A stretch of DNA of 39,213 nucleotides from assembly GCA_949451655.1 (NCBI GenBank), contig CASTST010000007.1, positions 1-39,213 on the forward strand, given 5' to 3'. Within the stretch, counting starts at the first letter, position 1; every line of letters begins with the position of its first letter. Origin of the DNA: an uncultured Eubacteriales bacterium (GTDB lineage: Bacteria > Bacillota > Clostridia > Oscillospirales > CAG-272). The position numbers were made by a program, and so were the translations under genes. The notes below the pieces were generated by a model that saw nothing but the letters and a program-made list of their open reading frames with translations, was not told where the DNA came from and did no database searches. Shown here one piece after another: positions 17,107 through 26,017 of the stretch.

Positions 17107-18522
17107 ATGCGGATCAACATGTTCCGGTATCTGACGGTTTTTACAATGATTGTTCTGATCGTGATATGGCTTCTGCAAGCGGTTTTTCTGGAAGGAATAT
17201 ACCAGCAGACTAAGAAGCATGAAATTAAAAATGCAACAGGTAAAATAGAAGCGGCAGCGGGGAAGGAAACTTTCGAAAAAACTGTATATGAAATTGCTTC
17301 CCGGTACAATGCCTGTGTAAGTGTATACCAGATTTCCGGAAGCACCGGCGAGCTTTTGATACAGGCGCATACACAAACATATTGCATGATTCATTCTTCT
17401 CTTATGACAGATATGACGCTGAACACGATTTATGCCGGTGCGCTTGACGGGAATCTGTATACCTCCATGAGTGAAACAGATACCGGCAAGGGATTTAAAA
17501 GTATGGTATGTGCAAAACTGGTGAGCGGAACGGACAAGGCGGAAAATCTGCTGATCGTTTTGAATGCGGAAATACAGCCGGTGCGTGCCACAATATCTAC
17601 GCTTCGGTATCAGCTGATTATGATTACCGTGATTTTGCTGGCGGTTTCTGCTGTGATGGCATATATCATTTCCAACAAGGTGACAAAGCCTGTTTCCGCC
17701 ATGAATAAGGAAGCAAAAAAACTGGCGCGGGGCAATTATGATGTGAATTTCCAGGGCGGCGAATTTCGGGAGACAGCGGAACTGGGGCGTACGCTCAACT
17801 ATGCGGCACAGGAACTTGCAAAATTGGATGATCTGCAAAAGGAACTGATTGCGAACATTTCTCACGATTTGCGCACACCTCTAACGATGATATCTGGATA
17901 CAGTGAAATGATGCGGGATATCCCCGGAGAGGTTACCCCGGAAAATATGCAGATTATTATTGATGAAACCCGGCATCTGTCCGCGTTGGTAAACGACATG
18001 CTGGATCTTTCCAGAGTTACGTCCGGCAGTCGGCAGCCAAATAAAACGCTGTTTTCCCTGACCCAGTGTGTGCGGGATACGTTGGAGCGATTTTCCCATC
18101 TGCGGGAGCGGGACGGGTATCATTTTGTATTTGACGCAGCGGAAGAAATCTATGTGGAGGCAGATCAGGTTCTCATTTTGCAGGTACTGTATAATCTGAT
18201 TTGCAATGCGGTGAACTATACCGGAGCGGACAAGCAGGTGCTTGTCCGGCAGACCAGGGACGGTCAGATTTGCCGGATCAGTGTCACCGATACGGGAGAG
18301 GGAATTGACGCGGAGAAACTGCCCATGATATGGGACCGGTATTACCGTGCCAGTGATTTCCATAAGCGGGGAATTGCCGGAACAGGACTGGGGCTGTCCA
18401 TTGTGAAAAATGCATTGGTTCTCCATGACGCGCCCTTTGGTGTATCCAGCAAAAAGGGAGAGGGCAGTACGTTCTGGTTTGAGCTGCAGGTTGTACAGCC
18501 AGTTGAAGATTTGGAGAAATAA
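17107..18522 (+). CDS. Membrane sensor histidine kinase
   Basis: 471 residues from the chosen ATG. TM1 is at about 6-28, an extracytoplasmic sensor of about 140 residues follows, and TM2 (LIMITVILLAVSAVMAYII) leads into a HAMP segment (TKPVSAMNKEAKKLARGNYD). The HisKA box is ANISHDLRTPLTMISGYSEM with the phosphorylated His. The HATPase domain shows NLICNAVNY (N box), DTGEGID (G1), RYYRA, and GTGLGLSIVKN (G2). It is the partner of the upstream response regulator. The start is uncertain: the frame is open through the 3' end of that gene back to 17044, the ATG at 17107 is only one base from GGAAGG, and the ATG at 17119 is 13 bases away. Confidence 0.93.
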   Translation: MRINMFRYLTVFTMIVLIVIWLLQAVFLEGIYQQTKKHEIKNATGKIEAAAGKETFEKTVYEIASRYNACVSVYQISGSTGELLIQAHTQTYCMIHSSLMTDMTLNTIYAGALDGNLYTSMSETDTGKGFKSMVCAKLVSGTDKAENLLIVLNAEIQPVRATISTLRYQLIMITVILLAVSAVMAYIISNKVTKPVSAMNKEAKKLARGNYDVNFQGGEFRETAELGRTLNYAAQELAKLDDLQKELIANISHDLRTPLTMISGYSEMMRDIPGEVTPENMQIIIDETRHLSALVNDMLDLSRVTSGSRQPNKTLFSLTQCVRDTLERFSHLRERDGYHFVFDAAEEIYVEADQVLILQVLYNLICNAVNYTGADKQVLVRQTRDGQICRISVTDTGEGIDAEKLPMIWDRYYRASDFHKRGIAGTGLGLSIVKNALVLHDAPFGVSSKKGEGSTFWFELQVVQPVEDLEK

Positions 18523-18529
18523 CGATGGG

Positions 18530-18870
18530 GGATCAAGCTTCCTAAGCCGCTCAGTAAAGGAGATGACACGCCCGTAAAGCCCCGACAAAAAGCCTCCCTT
18601 GTGTAAAGGGAGGTGGCTTGCCGCAGATTTCCCCAAACTTCCTAAGCCTCCTCCCAGCAAAAGGAGGCGGGCTTTGCGTAGAGCCCCAACAATAAAAAAG
18701 CCTCCCCCCCGGTAAAGGGAGGTGGCTCACCGTAGGTGAGTCGGAGGGATTGTCTATACTCGCTGTCGATTTTAAGAGAATACAAAATGATAGCAGAAAC
18801 AATCCCTCAGTCTCCGCTACGCGGATCCAGCCCCCTTTGCACAAGGGGGCCTTATGAAGGTTGCGCTGTG
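18530..18870. repeat. Gene-free region with a full palindromic element in inverted orientation
   Basis: Several hairpins occur in a row: CCTCCCTTGTGTAAAGGGAGG (18594-18612), CCTCC...GGAGG (about 18648-18668), CCTCC...GGAGG (18701-18723) and CTCACCGTAGGTGAG (18726-18740). Then GGGATTGT (18746) and ACAATCCC (18799-18806) bound a 61-base core. Read on the minus strand this core resembles the others (GATTGTTTCTGCTATCATTT), so the element is inverted here. CCCCCTTTGCACAAGGGGG closes it at 18831-18849. The repeat tail reaches the stop codon of the amidase gene. Confidence 0.85.
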
Positions 18871-18878
18871 TGGAAGTC

Positions 18879-19439
18879 TTACAACTCGCCTAAAAATGCT
18901 AGTACACCATTGGCAACGCCTTCTGCAAACAGCTCCGGCTGATTTGCCATGAGTGCGGCTTCGTATGCATTTGTAATAAAGCCCAGCTCAATCAGGGTAG
19001 CCGGCATTTTTGTACGCCGCAGTACATATAGTGTGGGGCGGGCGAAAACACCGCGGTTTGGCAGTCCGGTGGTGATTTCCAACTGAGTGAGAATATTTTC
19101 AGCGAGTGTCTGCGCCGTAGTGCCCAAACGGTATACATATCCTTCTGATCCAGAAGCAGTGGGAATTTCCGATGCATTTGCGTGGAGACTGATAAAATAA
19201 TCTGCGCCCCATGCGTTTGCATCATTGACCCGAGCTGCGAGGGAAGACGCGTTGGAGGTTCCAAGCTGGGTTTGCGGTGTGGGGCGGGAGAGGCGAACGT
19301 CCTGTCCGGCGGCGCGGAGAATTTCTGCGGTGCGCACACCGATTTCGTAAACCAGATCCTGTTCTCTGTATCCGTTTCCTTCCGCTCCGGAATTGGGATT
19401 AACCGGGTTATGCCCCTGATCTATGTAGATTTTTGCCAT
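18879..19439 (-). CDS. N-acetylmuramoyl-L-alanine amidase (Amidase_3)
   Basis: 186 residues covering a single Amidase_3 domain, the zinc enzyme that cuts the bond between MurNAc and L-alanine in peptidoglycan. Zinc ligands and catalytic residues are visible: H10 in IDQGHNP, E26 in GYREQDL, H86 in ISLHANAS and E150 in TLIELGFI. There is no signal peptide and no cell-wall binding repeat, so it is either released by lysis, as for mother-cell CwlC-type or phage enzymes, or exported by another route. The gene is transcribed alone, divergent from the TtcA-like gene. Confidence 0.92.
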   Translation of the reverse strand: MAKIYIDQGHNPVNPNSGAEGNGYREQDLVYEIGVRTAEILRAAGQDVRLSRPTPQTQLGTSNASSLAARVNDANAWGADYFISLHANASEIPTASGSEGYVYRLGTTAQTLAENILTQLEITTGLPNRGVFARPTLYVLRRTKMPATLIELGFITNAYEAALMANQPELFAEGVANGVLAFLGEL

Positions 19440-19553
19440 GATTTAAACCATGCCTTTCCGTATGAAATGATAATGGGATGCACCCCGCATTATAAAACGG
19501 GCGTGCGTCTATGTTTCTTCAGTACAGTATATGCACAAAATAGGAGAACCGAT

Positions 19554-20297
19554 ATGAAAGATTTGCAAAAAATTCTCAGCCGCGTCCGTTTGGCGGTAGA
19601 ACGTTATGATATGATTCAGGATGGAGACAGGATTGCTGTAGGGGTTTCCGGCGGAAAGGATTCTCTGGTGCTTCTTTGCGCCCTTGCGGAGCTGCGGCGC
19701 TTTTTGCCTCGCCGGTTTTCTCTTTGTGCGGTTACGGCTGATATGGGATTTGAAAAATCTGATCGCATAGGGGTACAAAAAAATATGCACCTGGAAATTG
19801 CAGAAATTCGCAATCGTCTGCATGTACCATATATTGTTAAGGAAACGGAACTTGCAAGGATCATTTTTGACGTGCGCAAGGAATCCAATCCCTGCTCCCT
19901 TTGCTCCAGAATGCGGCGGGGTGTGCTGCATGATCTGGCATTAGAGAACGGCTGCAACAAGATTGCACTGGGACATCATTATGACGATGCCGTGGAGACA
20001 TTTATGCTGAATTTGTTTTTTGAAGGGCGGGTGGGGTGTTTTTCTCCGGTAACATATCTGTCCAGAAAGGATCTGACGATGATCCGTCCTCTGGTTCTGA
20101 CAGAAGAAAAAGAAATCAAGCGGTTTGCACGCAAGGCGGCGCTTCCAGTGGAGGAAAGCCCGTGTCCTGCGGACAAGCATTCTGAACGGGAATACATGAA
20201 AGAATATCTGCGTGCCTTTGATGTAAAGCACAGGGGCTTATATCGGCGGATTGTCGGCGCGATGGAACGTGGGCATATTGATGGCTGGACGGACTGA
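19554..20297 (+). CDS. TtcA-like tRNA 2-thiocytidine biosynthesis protein (PP-loop ATPase)
   Basis: 247 residues. The PP-loop SGGKDSLVLL near residue 33 binds ATP. CSLCSRMRRG supplies the CxxC pair found in TtcA/TtuA-type enzymes that thiolate tRNA through an iron-sulfur cluster. ALGHHYDDAVETFMLNLFF is the second conserved block. TtcA proper makes 2-thiocytidine at position 32; the exact product of the shorter Clostridia homologues is less certain, so no symbol is given. The ATG at 19554 has AGGAGA at the ideal distance. The long 5' extension of the frame overlaps the divergent amidase gene and is ignored. A strong terminator follows. Confidence 0.85.
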   Translation: MKDLQKILSRVRLAVERYDMIQDGDRIAVGVSGGKDSLVLLCALAELRRFLPRRFSLCAVTADMGFEKSDRIGVQKNMHLEIAEIRNRLHVPYIVKETELARIIFDVRKESNPCSLCSRMRRGVLHDLALENGCNKIALGHHYDDAVETFMLNLFFEGRVGCFSPVTYLSRKDLTMIRPLVLTEEKEIKRFARKAALPVEESPCPADKHSEREYMKEYLRAFDVKHRGLYRRIVGAMERGHIDGWTD

Positions 20298-20302
20298 GGA
20301 AT

Positions 20303-20345
20303 ATAAAAAAACACCGTTTCTTGCAAAGAAGCGGTGTTTTTTTAT
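20303..20345. terminator. Bidirectional terminator between the TtcA-like and nif3-like genes
   Basis: ATAAAAAAACACCGTTTCTT (20303-20322) pairs with AAGAAGCGGTGTTTTTTTAT (20326-20345) with one mismatch. A-runs on one side and T-runs on the other make it efficient in both directions. It serves the plus-strand TtcA-like gene and probably the convergent minus-strand nif3-like gene. Confidence 0.9.
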
Positions 20346-20411
20346 ATTAAAGGAGTGCCGCGCGATCCTATGGAGACGATTGGTAAAAGCACGGCGAGGC
20401 GCACGAACTTA

Positions 20412-20436
20412 AGCCCCCCTTTGCACAAGGGGGGCT
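20412..20436. repeat. Isolated hairpin of the palindromic repeat family
   Basis: AGCCCCCCTTTGCACAAGGGG followed by GGCT is the outer hairpin of the repeat family, here without the second hairpin or the GGGATTGT end. It lies between the bidirectional terminator and the end of the nif3-like gene. Confidence 0.7.
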
Positions 20437-20462
20437 CGGTAATGCTTATACCGTGCGGGAGT

Positions 20463-21227
20463 TTATACCACTACCGCAGCATCGCTGCTGATAATTTCTG
20501 TCTGTGCACCTGCAATTTCCTGTGCAAGCTGTGCAAGCCGGCGGCAAACGGGATGTTCTGTGTAAAAATGTCCTGCGGTGATTACGTTAATCCCAGCTTC
20601 CGCGCTGTCGATACACATATTGTAGCCGCACTCCCCGGTAACAATCGTATCTGCACCTGCCATGGAGGCAGGAAGAATCAAATCTCCGCCGCTGCCGCCG
20701 CATACGGCAACCCTTCGAACGGGGCGGCACAAATATGCACATACTGCGGGTGCTTCCAGCGCCTGTTTTACATGATCGGCAAATGCTGCACCGTCTGAAA
20801 TATCTGTTGTGCCGATTCGCCCAAGCGCGGGACTTTCATCGTCCCCGAAAGATTCCAGTGGTCCGACAAGCCCTAATGCTGCGGTCAGACAGTCGTTTAC
20901 ACCACCTTCTCCTGCGTCCAGACGGGTATGCAGAGAAATTACCGACAGGTTCTTTTGCAGCGCGGATATAATTCTGCTACCCACGGCAGTATCCGGGGAG
21001 ATAGATTTGGGTCCGCGGAAGAGGAGGGGATGATGCGTCAGCACCAGATCAAACTGATTGGCGGCTGCATAATCCAATACGCGGCAGGTTGCATCTAAAG
21101 CAACCAACACCTTTTTTACTTCCGCCATAGGATTTGCGCAGCACATTAAGCCGTCATTATCCCATGGGCAGGACAGAGATTTTGGATACAGTCGGTTTAG
21201 TTCTTCATTAAATTTTTGTACATGCAT
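20463..21227 (-). CDS. Nif3-like dinuclear metal centre protein (YqfO family)
   Basis: 254 residues. The N-terminal part has WDNDGLMC and VLTHHPLLFRGPKSI, whose histidines bind the metal pair. The C-terminal part has GGSGGDLI, VTGECGYNMCIDSAEAGINVI and GHFYTEHP. The family (Nif3/YqfO, COG0327) forms hexameric toroids and is widespread, but its enzymatic role is unsettled; a GTP cyclohydrolase-like activity has been proposed for some members. It overlaps the end of trmK by 20 bases, a pairing seen in many Bacillota. AAGGA lies 11 bases upstream of the ATG. Confidence 0.9.
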   Translation of the reverse strand: MHVQKFNEELNRLYPKSLSCPWDNDGLMCCANPMAEVKKVLVALDATCRVLDYAAANQFDLVLTHHPLLFRGPKSISPDTAVGSRIISALQKNLSVISLHTRLDAGEGGVNDCLTAALGLVGPLESFGDDESPALGRIGTTDISDGAAFADHVKQALEAPAVCAYLCRPVRRVAVCGGSGGDLILPASMAGADTIVTGECGYNMCIDSAEAGINVITAGHFYTEHPVCRRLAQLAQEIAGAQTEIISSDAAVVV

Positions 21228-21951
21228 CGCAGTCGATTCCTTTCTCCTTTGCAATTTGCAGAAGTTCTTTTAGCAGTGTATATGTTTGCTCTGCATCATC
21301 GGATCCGCCCTGCAGCTTTCCCTGATACTCCCGCTGTGTTTTTTGAATGTATTTTTGCAGCAGGGGAGTGAAAAGCGGATCTTTTGCACCCTGCTTTATA
21401 ATCTGTTTGCCCAGAAGAAGCTGCGCCGGCGTGTATGCATGGGTCATTCCATCGTACTGGGCGGCGATACATTGATACAGTTTTCGGTTGGAGCAGGCGA
21501 GGCGTTCATCCGTGATAGCAAAGCTGCTGTCTGCAAGATATTTTCGCAGCGATTCCACGGCGGACATCGGTTGAAGAATCAGTCGTATGTTTTTGTTTCG
21601 GATATACGGGCATGCCGATAAAATTTCGGATATCAGTTCGCCGCCCATTCCGCAGATGATAATATCAGTCACGCCCAAATCGGCAAGAGGAATGTTTTGC
21701 AGACCGTCTGTAAGGAAAAAATGCATTTTTTCTGATACGCCGTATTTTTCTCCATTGACAATTGCCCGGTTCAGTGGACCGGGACGGATATCGGATGCGG
21801 CGGCAGCTTGAATTTTTCCTTCCAGCAGCAGGGAAATGGGTATATATCCGTGATCTGTGCCAATATCGGCGATTACAGCGCCATCCCGCACAAGAGACGC
21901 CGCGGCAGAGAGTCTTTCGTCCAGCGGCGGCAGTTTGAATGTTTTTGTCAT
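21208..21951 (-). CDS. trmK: tRNA (adenine(22)-N1)-methyltransferase TrmK
   Basis: 247 residues. The Rossmann-fold S-adenosylmethionine site is visible in VIADIGTDHGYIPISLLLEG (motif I), and IIICGMGGELISEIL carries the motif IV region typical of TrmK. The C-terminal part (about 160-247) is the helical coiled domain with QREYQGKLQGG. TrmK methylates N1 of adenine 22 in the D-loop of bacterial tRNAs. The ATG at 21951 has AGGA 6 bases upstream; the frame extends far 5' through the preceding hairpin and gene and that part is not coding. It is followed by the overlapping nif3-like gene. Confidence 0.93.
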   Translation of the reverse strand: MTKTFKLPPLDERLSAAASLVRDGAVIADIGTDHGYIPISLLLEGKIQAAAASDIRPGPLNRAIVNGEKYGVSEKMHFFLTDGLQNIPLADLGVTDIIICGMGGELISEILSACPYIRNKNIRLILQPMSAVESLRKYLADSSFAITDERLACSNRKLYQCIAAQYDGMTHAYTPAQLLLGKQIIKQGAKDPLFTPLLQKYIQKTQREYQGKLQGGSDDAEQTYTLLKELLQIAKEKGIDCDACTKI

Positions 21952-21974
21952 AACGATTCCTATGTCTTTCATAG

Positions 21975-22007
21975 AAACAGGGCGGCGGAATATCCGCCGC
22001 CCTGTTT
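21975..22007 (-). terminator. Strong GC-rich hairpin between the DUF1858 gene and trmK
   Basis: AAACAGGGCGGCGGA (21975-21989) and TCCGCCGCCCTGTTT (21993-22007) form a perfect 15-base-pair stem with a 3-base loop. The T-tract on the minus strand is short (TTTCT), so it may attenuate rather than fully end transcription between the two genes. Confidence 0.7.
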
Positions 22008-22018
22008 GAAATTCGGGT

Positions 22019-22225
22019 TTACGCCTGCTTTTCAGCAAGATAGCTGTTGATTTTTTCAACGAGCTGATCGGGATCGGTTCCGTGAACGGAGCAGGCATCC
22101 TCGATGCTTTCGCCTCTGGAGTGAGGACAGCCCAGACAGTGCATGCCAATCTCCATAAAGAACTGTGCTGTTTCAATATCGTAATCGAGCACATCGCCGA
22201 TTACAGTTTCTCTTGTAACTTCCAT
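22019..22225 (-). CDS. DUF1858 domain protein
   Basis: 68 residues, the size of a stand-alone DUF1858 domain. The signature MHCLGCPHSRGESIEDACSV contains a CxxC pair and follows the usual N-terminal GDVLD.....A..F.E.G pattern. The domain is also found fused to hybrid-cluster or ScdA-like proteins and is thought to bind a redox or metal centre, but its function is not defined. AAAGGGT stands before the ATG. It lies between murA and trmK on the same strand, with a strong hairpin after it. Confidence 0.88.
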   Translation of the reverse strand: MEVTRETVIGDVLDYDIETAQFFMEIGMHCLGCPHSRGESIEDACSVHGTDPDQLVEKINSYLAEKQA

Positions 22226-22280
22226 GTTTTTACCCTTTCTTGTTCTGTTTATATTCTGAAATCTGCAAGGTTTTGCAGAT

Positions 22281-23579
22281 TTAGTTTGCCTTTTTTATCA
22301 GTTCTGATTCTTCCGGATCCGGTGCGCTGACCCGTTTGATTTCTGCGCCGAGACTGCGAAGCTTTCCGACCACATCATCGTATCCCCGTTCAATCAAATG
22401 TATATCGGAGATTTCTGTAGTGCCATGGGCAACAAGTCCGGCAATTACCATAGCGACACCCGCCCGCAGATCTACTGCGATTACCGGTGCGCCGCTGAGT
22501 TCCTTGCCGCCTTCAATGACAGCAGTGCGTCCGTCCACCTTAATGGTGGCGCCCATTTTGATCAGTTCTTCCACATAACGGAAGCGTTTTTCGTATACAC
22601 CTTCGGAAACGTAGCTGACTCCGTTTGCCAAGCAAAGGAGCACAGCCATCTGGGGTTGCATATCGGTCGGAAATCCGGGATAGGGGTGGGTTTTCAGATT
22701 GGTTTTGCGGATCACAGAGCGCCCTGTTACCACAACCGCATCGTCAAATTCGTCCACTGTTGCGCCGGCTTCCTCCAGTTTTACAGATACAGATTCCAAG
22801 TGCTTTGGAATCACGTTGGTGATTTTTACACAGCCGCCTGTAGCTGCTGCGGCAACCATAAAGGTGCCGGCTTCAATCATATCGGGGATGATTGCATATG
22901 TGCAGCCATGCAGCTTATTCACGCCTTTGATTTTAATAACGTCTGTACCGGCTCCTGTGATTTTGGCGCCGCAGGTGTTCAAAAAGTTTGCAAGGTCAAC
23001 GATATGCGGCTCTCTTGCAGCATTATCAATTACAGTAGTGCCTTCCGCCAGAACAGCAGCAAGCATTATATTGATTGTAGCGCCTACAGTGACCACATCA
23101 AAGAAAATGTTTGCGCCTATAGGTCCGTTTTCTGTAACAATGTCAACATGACCGCTTTCGGTATTCACAACGCCGCCAAGGGTTTCAAACCCCTTGATAT
23201 GCTGGTCGATGGGACGACCACCGAAATCGCATCCGCCGGGATATGCCACACGGGCTTTTCCAAAACGACCTAGCTCGGAGCCCAGCAAGTAATAAGATGC
23301 ACGGATTTTCTGCACCTGTTCTACCTTTGAGGTGCCCTGACGCACGCCGGTGCAGTCGATTTCCACAGTGCTTTTATTTATGGTTTTTACGGATGCGCCC
23401 ATATCCCGCAGAATATCCAGGGAAAGAGATACATCGCGCACATTGGGTATATTTTCAATAATACATTTATCTTCAATTAAAACGCATGCGTAAATGATAG
23501 GGAGCGCAGCGTTTTTCATACCGCTGACTTCAACCGTTCCACGCAGCGGCACGCCTCCGTTTATAATTATTTTATCCAT
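22281..23579 (-). CDS. murA: UDP-N-acetylglucosamine 1-carboxyvinyltransferase MurA
   Basis: 432 residues. MurA transfers enolpyruvate from PEP to UDP-GlcNAc, the first committed step of peptidoglycan synthesis, and is the target of fosfomycin. The substrate-binding K22-N23 pair is in SGMKNAALPI. The catalytic loop YPGGCDFGGRPIDQH contains Cys117, the residue alkylated by fosfomycin, so the enzyme should be of the sensitive type. The C-terminal part includes TGGCVKITNV, YPGFPTDMQPQ and LRAGVAMVIAGLVAHG. The ATG at 23579 gives the standard start (MDKIIINGGVPLRG) with AAGGA upstream. An extended -10 box lies on the minus strand at 23716-23721. Confidence 0.96.
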   Translation of the reverse strand: MDKIIINGGVPLRGTVEVSGMKNAALPIIYACVLIEDKCIIENIPNVRDVSLSLDILRDMGASVKTINKSTVEIDCTGVRQGTSKVEQVQKIRASYYLLGSELGRFGKARVAYPGGCDFGGRPIDQHIKGFETLGGVVNTESGHVDIVTENGPIGANIFFDVVTVGATINIMLAAVLAEGTTVIDNAAREPHIVDLANFLNTCGAKITGAGTDVIKIKGVNKLHGCTYAIIPDMIEAGTFMVAAAATGGCVKITNVIPKHLESVSVKLEEAGATVDEFDDAVVVTGRSVIRKTNLKTHPYPGFPTDMQPQMAVLLCLANGVSYVSEGVYEKRFRYVEELIKMGATIKVDGRTAVIEGGKELSGAPVIAVDLRAGVAMVIAGLVAHGTTEISDIHLIERGYDDVVGKLRSLGAEIKRVSAPDPEESELIKKAN

Positions 23580-23967
23580 TGAAGGTGAATTCCTTTCATA
23601 AAAAGCCCCGGGGGCTCTTTTTTGGCGCCGGGCCAACCTGTGTATACAGCGCATTTGCTGCAGGTGCAGAAAATATATAATAAATGTGTGTATTTGTTCA
23701 ATTCAATTATTACCGATTATACCAGAAAACCCCGCAAAAGGGAAGGGCTTTTCCGGATAATTTACATTCTAATTCTATTGTTGTACATGGAGTATAAAAT
23801 ATGCATCTGAATTTCGGGTGAAAATATGTAAAATACACAAAAAGAAAACAAATCAGCCAGACGCTTTTCAATAGACAGTTTATGCAGGAAGACGAGGGAA
23901 TGTGTCGTGGATTTTACAAAATGTGACGGAGAGATCTGTCAGAAAAACGGATTTTTTATCGAAACAA
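23580..23967. other. Intergenic region with the probable murA promoter
   Basis: On the minus strand TGGTATAAT provides an extended -10 box (TATAAT at 23716-23721) 137 bases before murA; no good -35 box is present, as is common with extended -10 promoters. A small GC hairpin (AAAAGCCCCGGGGGCTCTTTTTT, read in two parts around 23601-23623) lies in the leader just before the ribosome binding site. 23722-23967 is AT-rich and holds nothing else I can support. Confidence 0.45.
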
Positions 23968-25062
23968 CTATTTGTCCAGATAATAAGCCACTGCCAGATT
24001 TACTACCATACCATAGCTTACAGAGCCGGCGGTACCCTGACTTTGCAGGTATGTGTTGTTTACCGTGTCGGAAACTTTGGAGGCGACATTTTCCCGGTAT
24101 TTGTCGAAAAAGATGCTGTAAGCAGTGAGCTCTCCCCTGACGGAATTGTCCAGTACGGAAACTGCCTGTTCATACAGAGCCGGATCCGCCCGGTAAAGGG
24201 CGGAGGAGAGATAGCTGTACATGGAAAGATATCCGCTGTAGCGGAGATAGGGATCCTCCGCACCGGTGCACACAAGAAAGGCGATGAAGTTGGCTTCATC
24301 TTCCCGGGCAATGCCCCGCTGATGCGCCAGCTCATGGGCAGCTGAATAGGCACACACATAGTCGGGAAAATTGGTGTTCAGATTGGCTTCTCCGGTGAAA
24401 AAAGTGTATACGCCGGAAATATGGGTGTATGTCATAAGGGGACTGATAATCAGCGGCTTAATATTGCTGTCCAGCGGGGTGAGAAAGTCGTATTTGTCAT
24501 ACAAAGGCTTATATGCGCCGCAAAGGACATCGGACAGTTCAAAGTAGTTCCAGGGCATGCAGGAACTGCCATCGTCACGAAACTCCACTTCTGCCGCCGC
24601 TGCGTTGACTTCATCAATCACAATGGAAATTGTATCATACAATTCTTCTGCTGTGACTGCCCGGTCTTCTAACTGCAATTTTTGTGCCAAGGTGCTACCA
24701 TGATACCCTGCCGCAAAATTGAGTGCGAAAATAGAATTTACGGCAGTCAGGATAGATAAAAGTCCAAAAACGCAGCGGACAAAATAGCGGGTTTCTCCCC
24801 GGATATTTTGAAACAATTTTACACAAAATACAATTACCACTACCGGCATCAGATACAAAAGCCCTTCTGCCAGGGAAAAAGGAATCCAATCAGTGACCTT
24901 TGCCATGAGAAAGCGAAAAATGCCGCCTATATGCCGGTTATAAAAATCGGAAAAGACGGGAGAAACGCGAAAGGCAACTTGAAGCAGGACACAGAACCCG
25001 AAAATAATAAAAAGAATAATGGAAGCGGCGGGCACATATTTTTTGATTTTATTTTTCATCAT
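23968..25062 (-). CDS. DUF3810 membrane protein with zinc-protease motif
   Basis: 364 residues. Three hydrophobic segments lie in the first 120 residues (about 11-30, 66-84 and 95-118). The extracytoplasmic remainder contains the zinc-protease motif AAHELAHQRGIAREDEAN, where HELAH is the HExxH signature and a downstream Glu is placed as a third ligand. This matches the DUF3810 family, presumed membrane zinc peptidases with unknown substrates. Its start overlaps the end of the RluA-like gene by 14 bases and two adjacent ATGs (25062, 25059) follow GAGG. It is the last gene of a four-gene minus-strand operon. Confidence 0.88.
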   Translation of the reverse strand: MMKNKIKKYVPAASIILFIIFGFCVLLQVAFRVSPVFSDFYNRHIGGIFRFLMAKVTDWIPFSLAEGLLYLMPVVVIVFCVKLFQNIRGETRYFVRCVFGLLSILTAVNSIFALNFAAGYHGSTLAQKLQLEDRAVTAEELYDTISIVIDEVNAAAAEVEFRDDGSSCMPWNYFELSDVLCGAYKPLYDKYDFLTPLDSNIKPLIISPLMTYTHISGVYTFFTGEANLNTNFPDYVCAYSAAHELAHQRGIAREDEANFIAFLVCTGAEDPYLRYSGYLSMYSYLSSALYRADPALYEQAVSVLDNSVRGELTAYSIFFDKYRENVASKVSDTVNNTYLQSQGTAGSVSYGMVVNLAVAYYLDK

Positions 25063-26017
25063 CGGACCTCACATCTGCAAAATATCGGCTTGCCTCCCGC
25101 TCTACCGCTTGCCTGAGTGTGCTTTCATCTATCGGACAAATTTTTTCCATGTCCCCAGGCAGAGGCGAGTACAGGGAAATGATTTCATTCCTTTCGGGAT
25201 GGGGAAAGGCAAGATGTGCCGCATGGAGCGCGTGCCGGCTGATATCTGTGTCCGCGCCGCCGTACATAGTATCTCCCGCAAGCGGGCATCCAATCGCGGA
25301 AAAATGTACCCGCAGCTGGTGGGTTCGTCCTGTAATCGGCGCAGCCAGAACTACGGAATATGTTTCATTTTCAGCGAGCACCCGATACAGTGTACAAGCA
25401 TCCTTTGCGCCTGTTTCATCCGGTTGGGCGACCCGCCGCATAATGATACTGTCCCCGCATCGGCAGAGCGGCAGCCGGATTTCTCCGGCAGGGGATTTTG
25501 GCGTGCCGCAGAGAATGGCAATATATAGTTTCCGGATGCTTCCCGAGGTCATATGCTGATACATTTTGGAGGCTGCAAGACGGCTGCGCGCTGTGAGCAT
25601 CAGACCGCTGGTATCGCCGTCCAAACGGTTTACAGGGCGGAATACAAAGGGTGTGCCTGCATATCGGAAAGCGAGAGCGTTTGCCACAGTGTCCAGCCGA
25701 TGCCCGTGGGAGGGATGCGCCGGCATGGCAGGCGGCTTGTCCACGGCGGTGATGTGTTCATCTTCATATGCAATTTTCAGAGGAAGATCCACCGGGATCA
25801 TATAGGGACAGGTATCTTCTTCCCGATCCTCCGATGCAAGCGCAAGCACATCCCCCTCCTGAAGCACATACCGTACCGTGACGAATCCGCCGTTTATCGT
25901 GATTCCGCCATCCATAAATTTCAGCCGTTTCAGCATACCGCCGGAATAGCCCAAATCACAGCGCAGATATTCCCGGATGGTTTTTCCTGCAATGGCAGCG
26001 TCAATGTGAATAGTCAC
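25049..26017 (-). CDS. RluA-family pseudouridine synthase (first of two)
   Basis: 322 residues. The N-terminal S4-like part (EYLRCDLGYSGGMLKRLKF) precedes the catalytic domain, in which NRLDGDTSGLMLTAR contains the catalytic aspartate. KLYIAILCG and ITGRTHQLRVHFSAIGCPLAGDTMYG are further family motifs. It would convert uridine to pseudouridine in rRNA or tRNA; the position is not predictable. A GTG start at 26017 was chosen because AAAGGAG is 8 bases away and the start overlaps the lnt stop as GTGA. An ATG at 26056 would add 13 residues inside lnt. Confidence 0.9.
   Translation of the reverse strand: MTIHIDAAIAGKTIREYLRCDLGYSGGMLKRLKFMDGGITINGGFVTVRYVLQEGDVLALASEDREEDTCPYMIPVDLPLKIAYEDEHITAVDKPPAMPAHPSHGHRLDTVANALAFRYAGTPFVFRPVNRLDGDTSGLMLTARSRLAASKMYQHMTSGSIRKLYIAILCGTPKSPAGEIRLPLCRCGDSIIMRRVAQPDETGAKDACTLYRVLAENETYSVVLAAPITGRTHQLRVHFSAIGCPLAGDTMYGGADTDISRHALHAAHLAFPHPERNEIISLYSPLPGDMEKICPIDESTLRQAVEREASRYFADVRSDDEK

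Noticed and set aside
19182..19553. Long N-terminal extension of the TtcA-like gene
   Set aside because: It overlaps the divergent amidase gene, and a good ribosome binding site stands before the ATG at 19554, where homology begins.
23601..23640. Attenuator or riboswitch in the murA leader
   Set aside because: The hairpin has only about five stable base pairs and no convincing alternative structure or known riboswitch motif.
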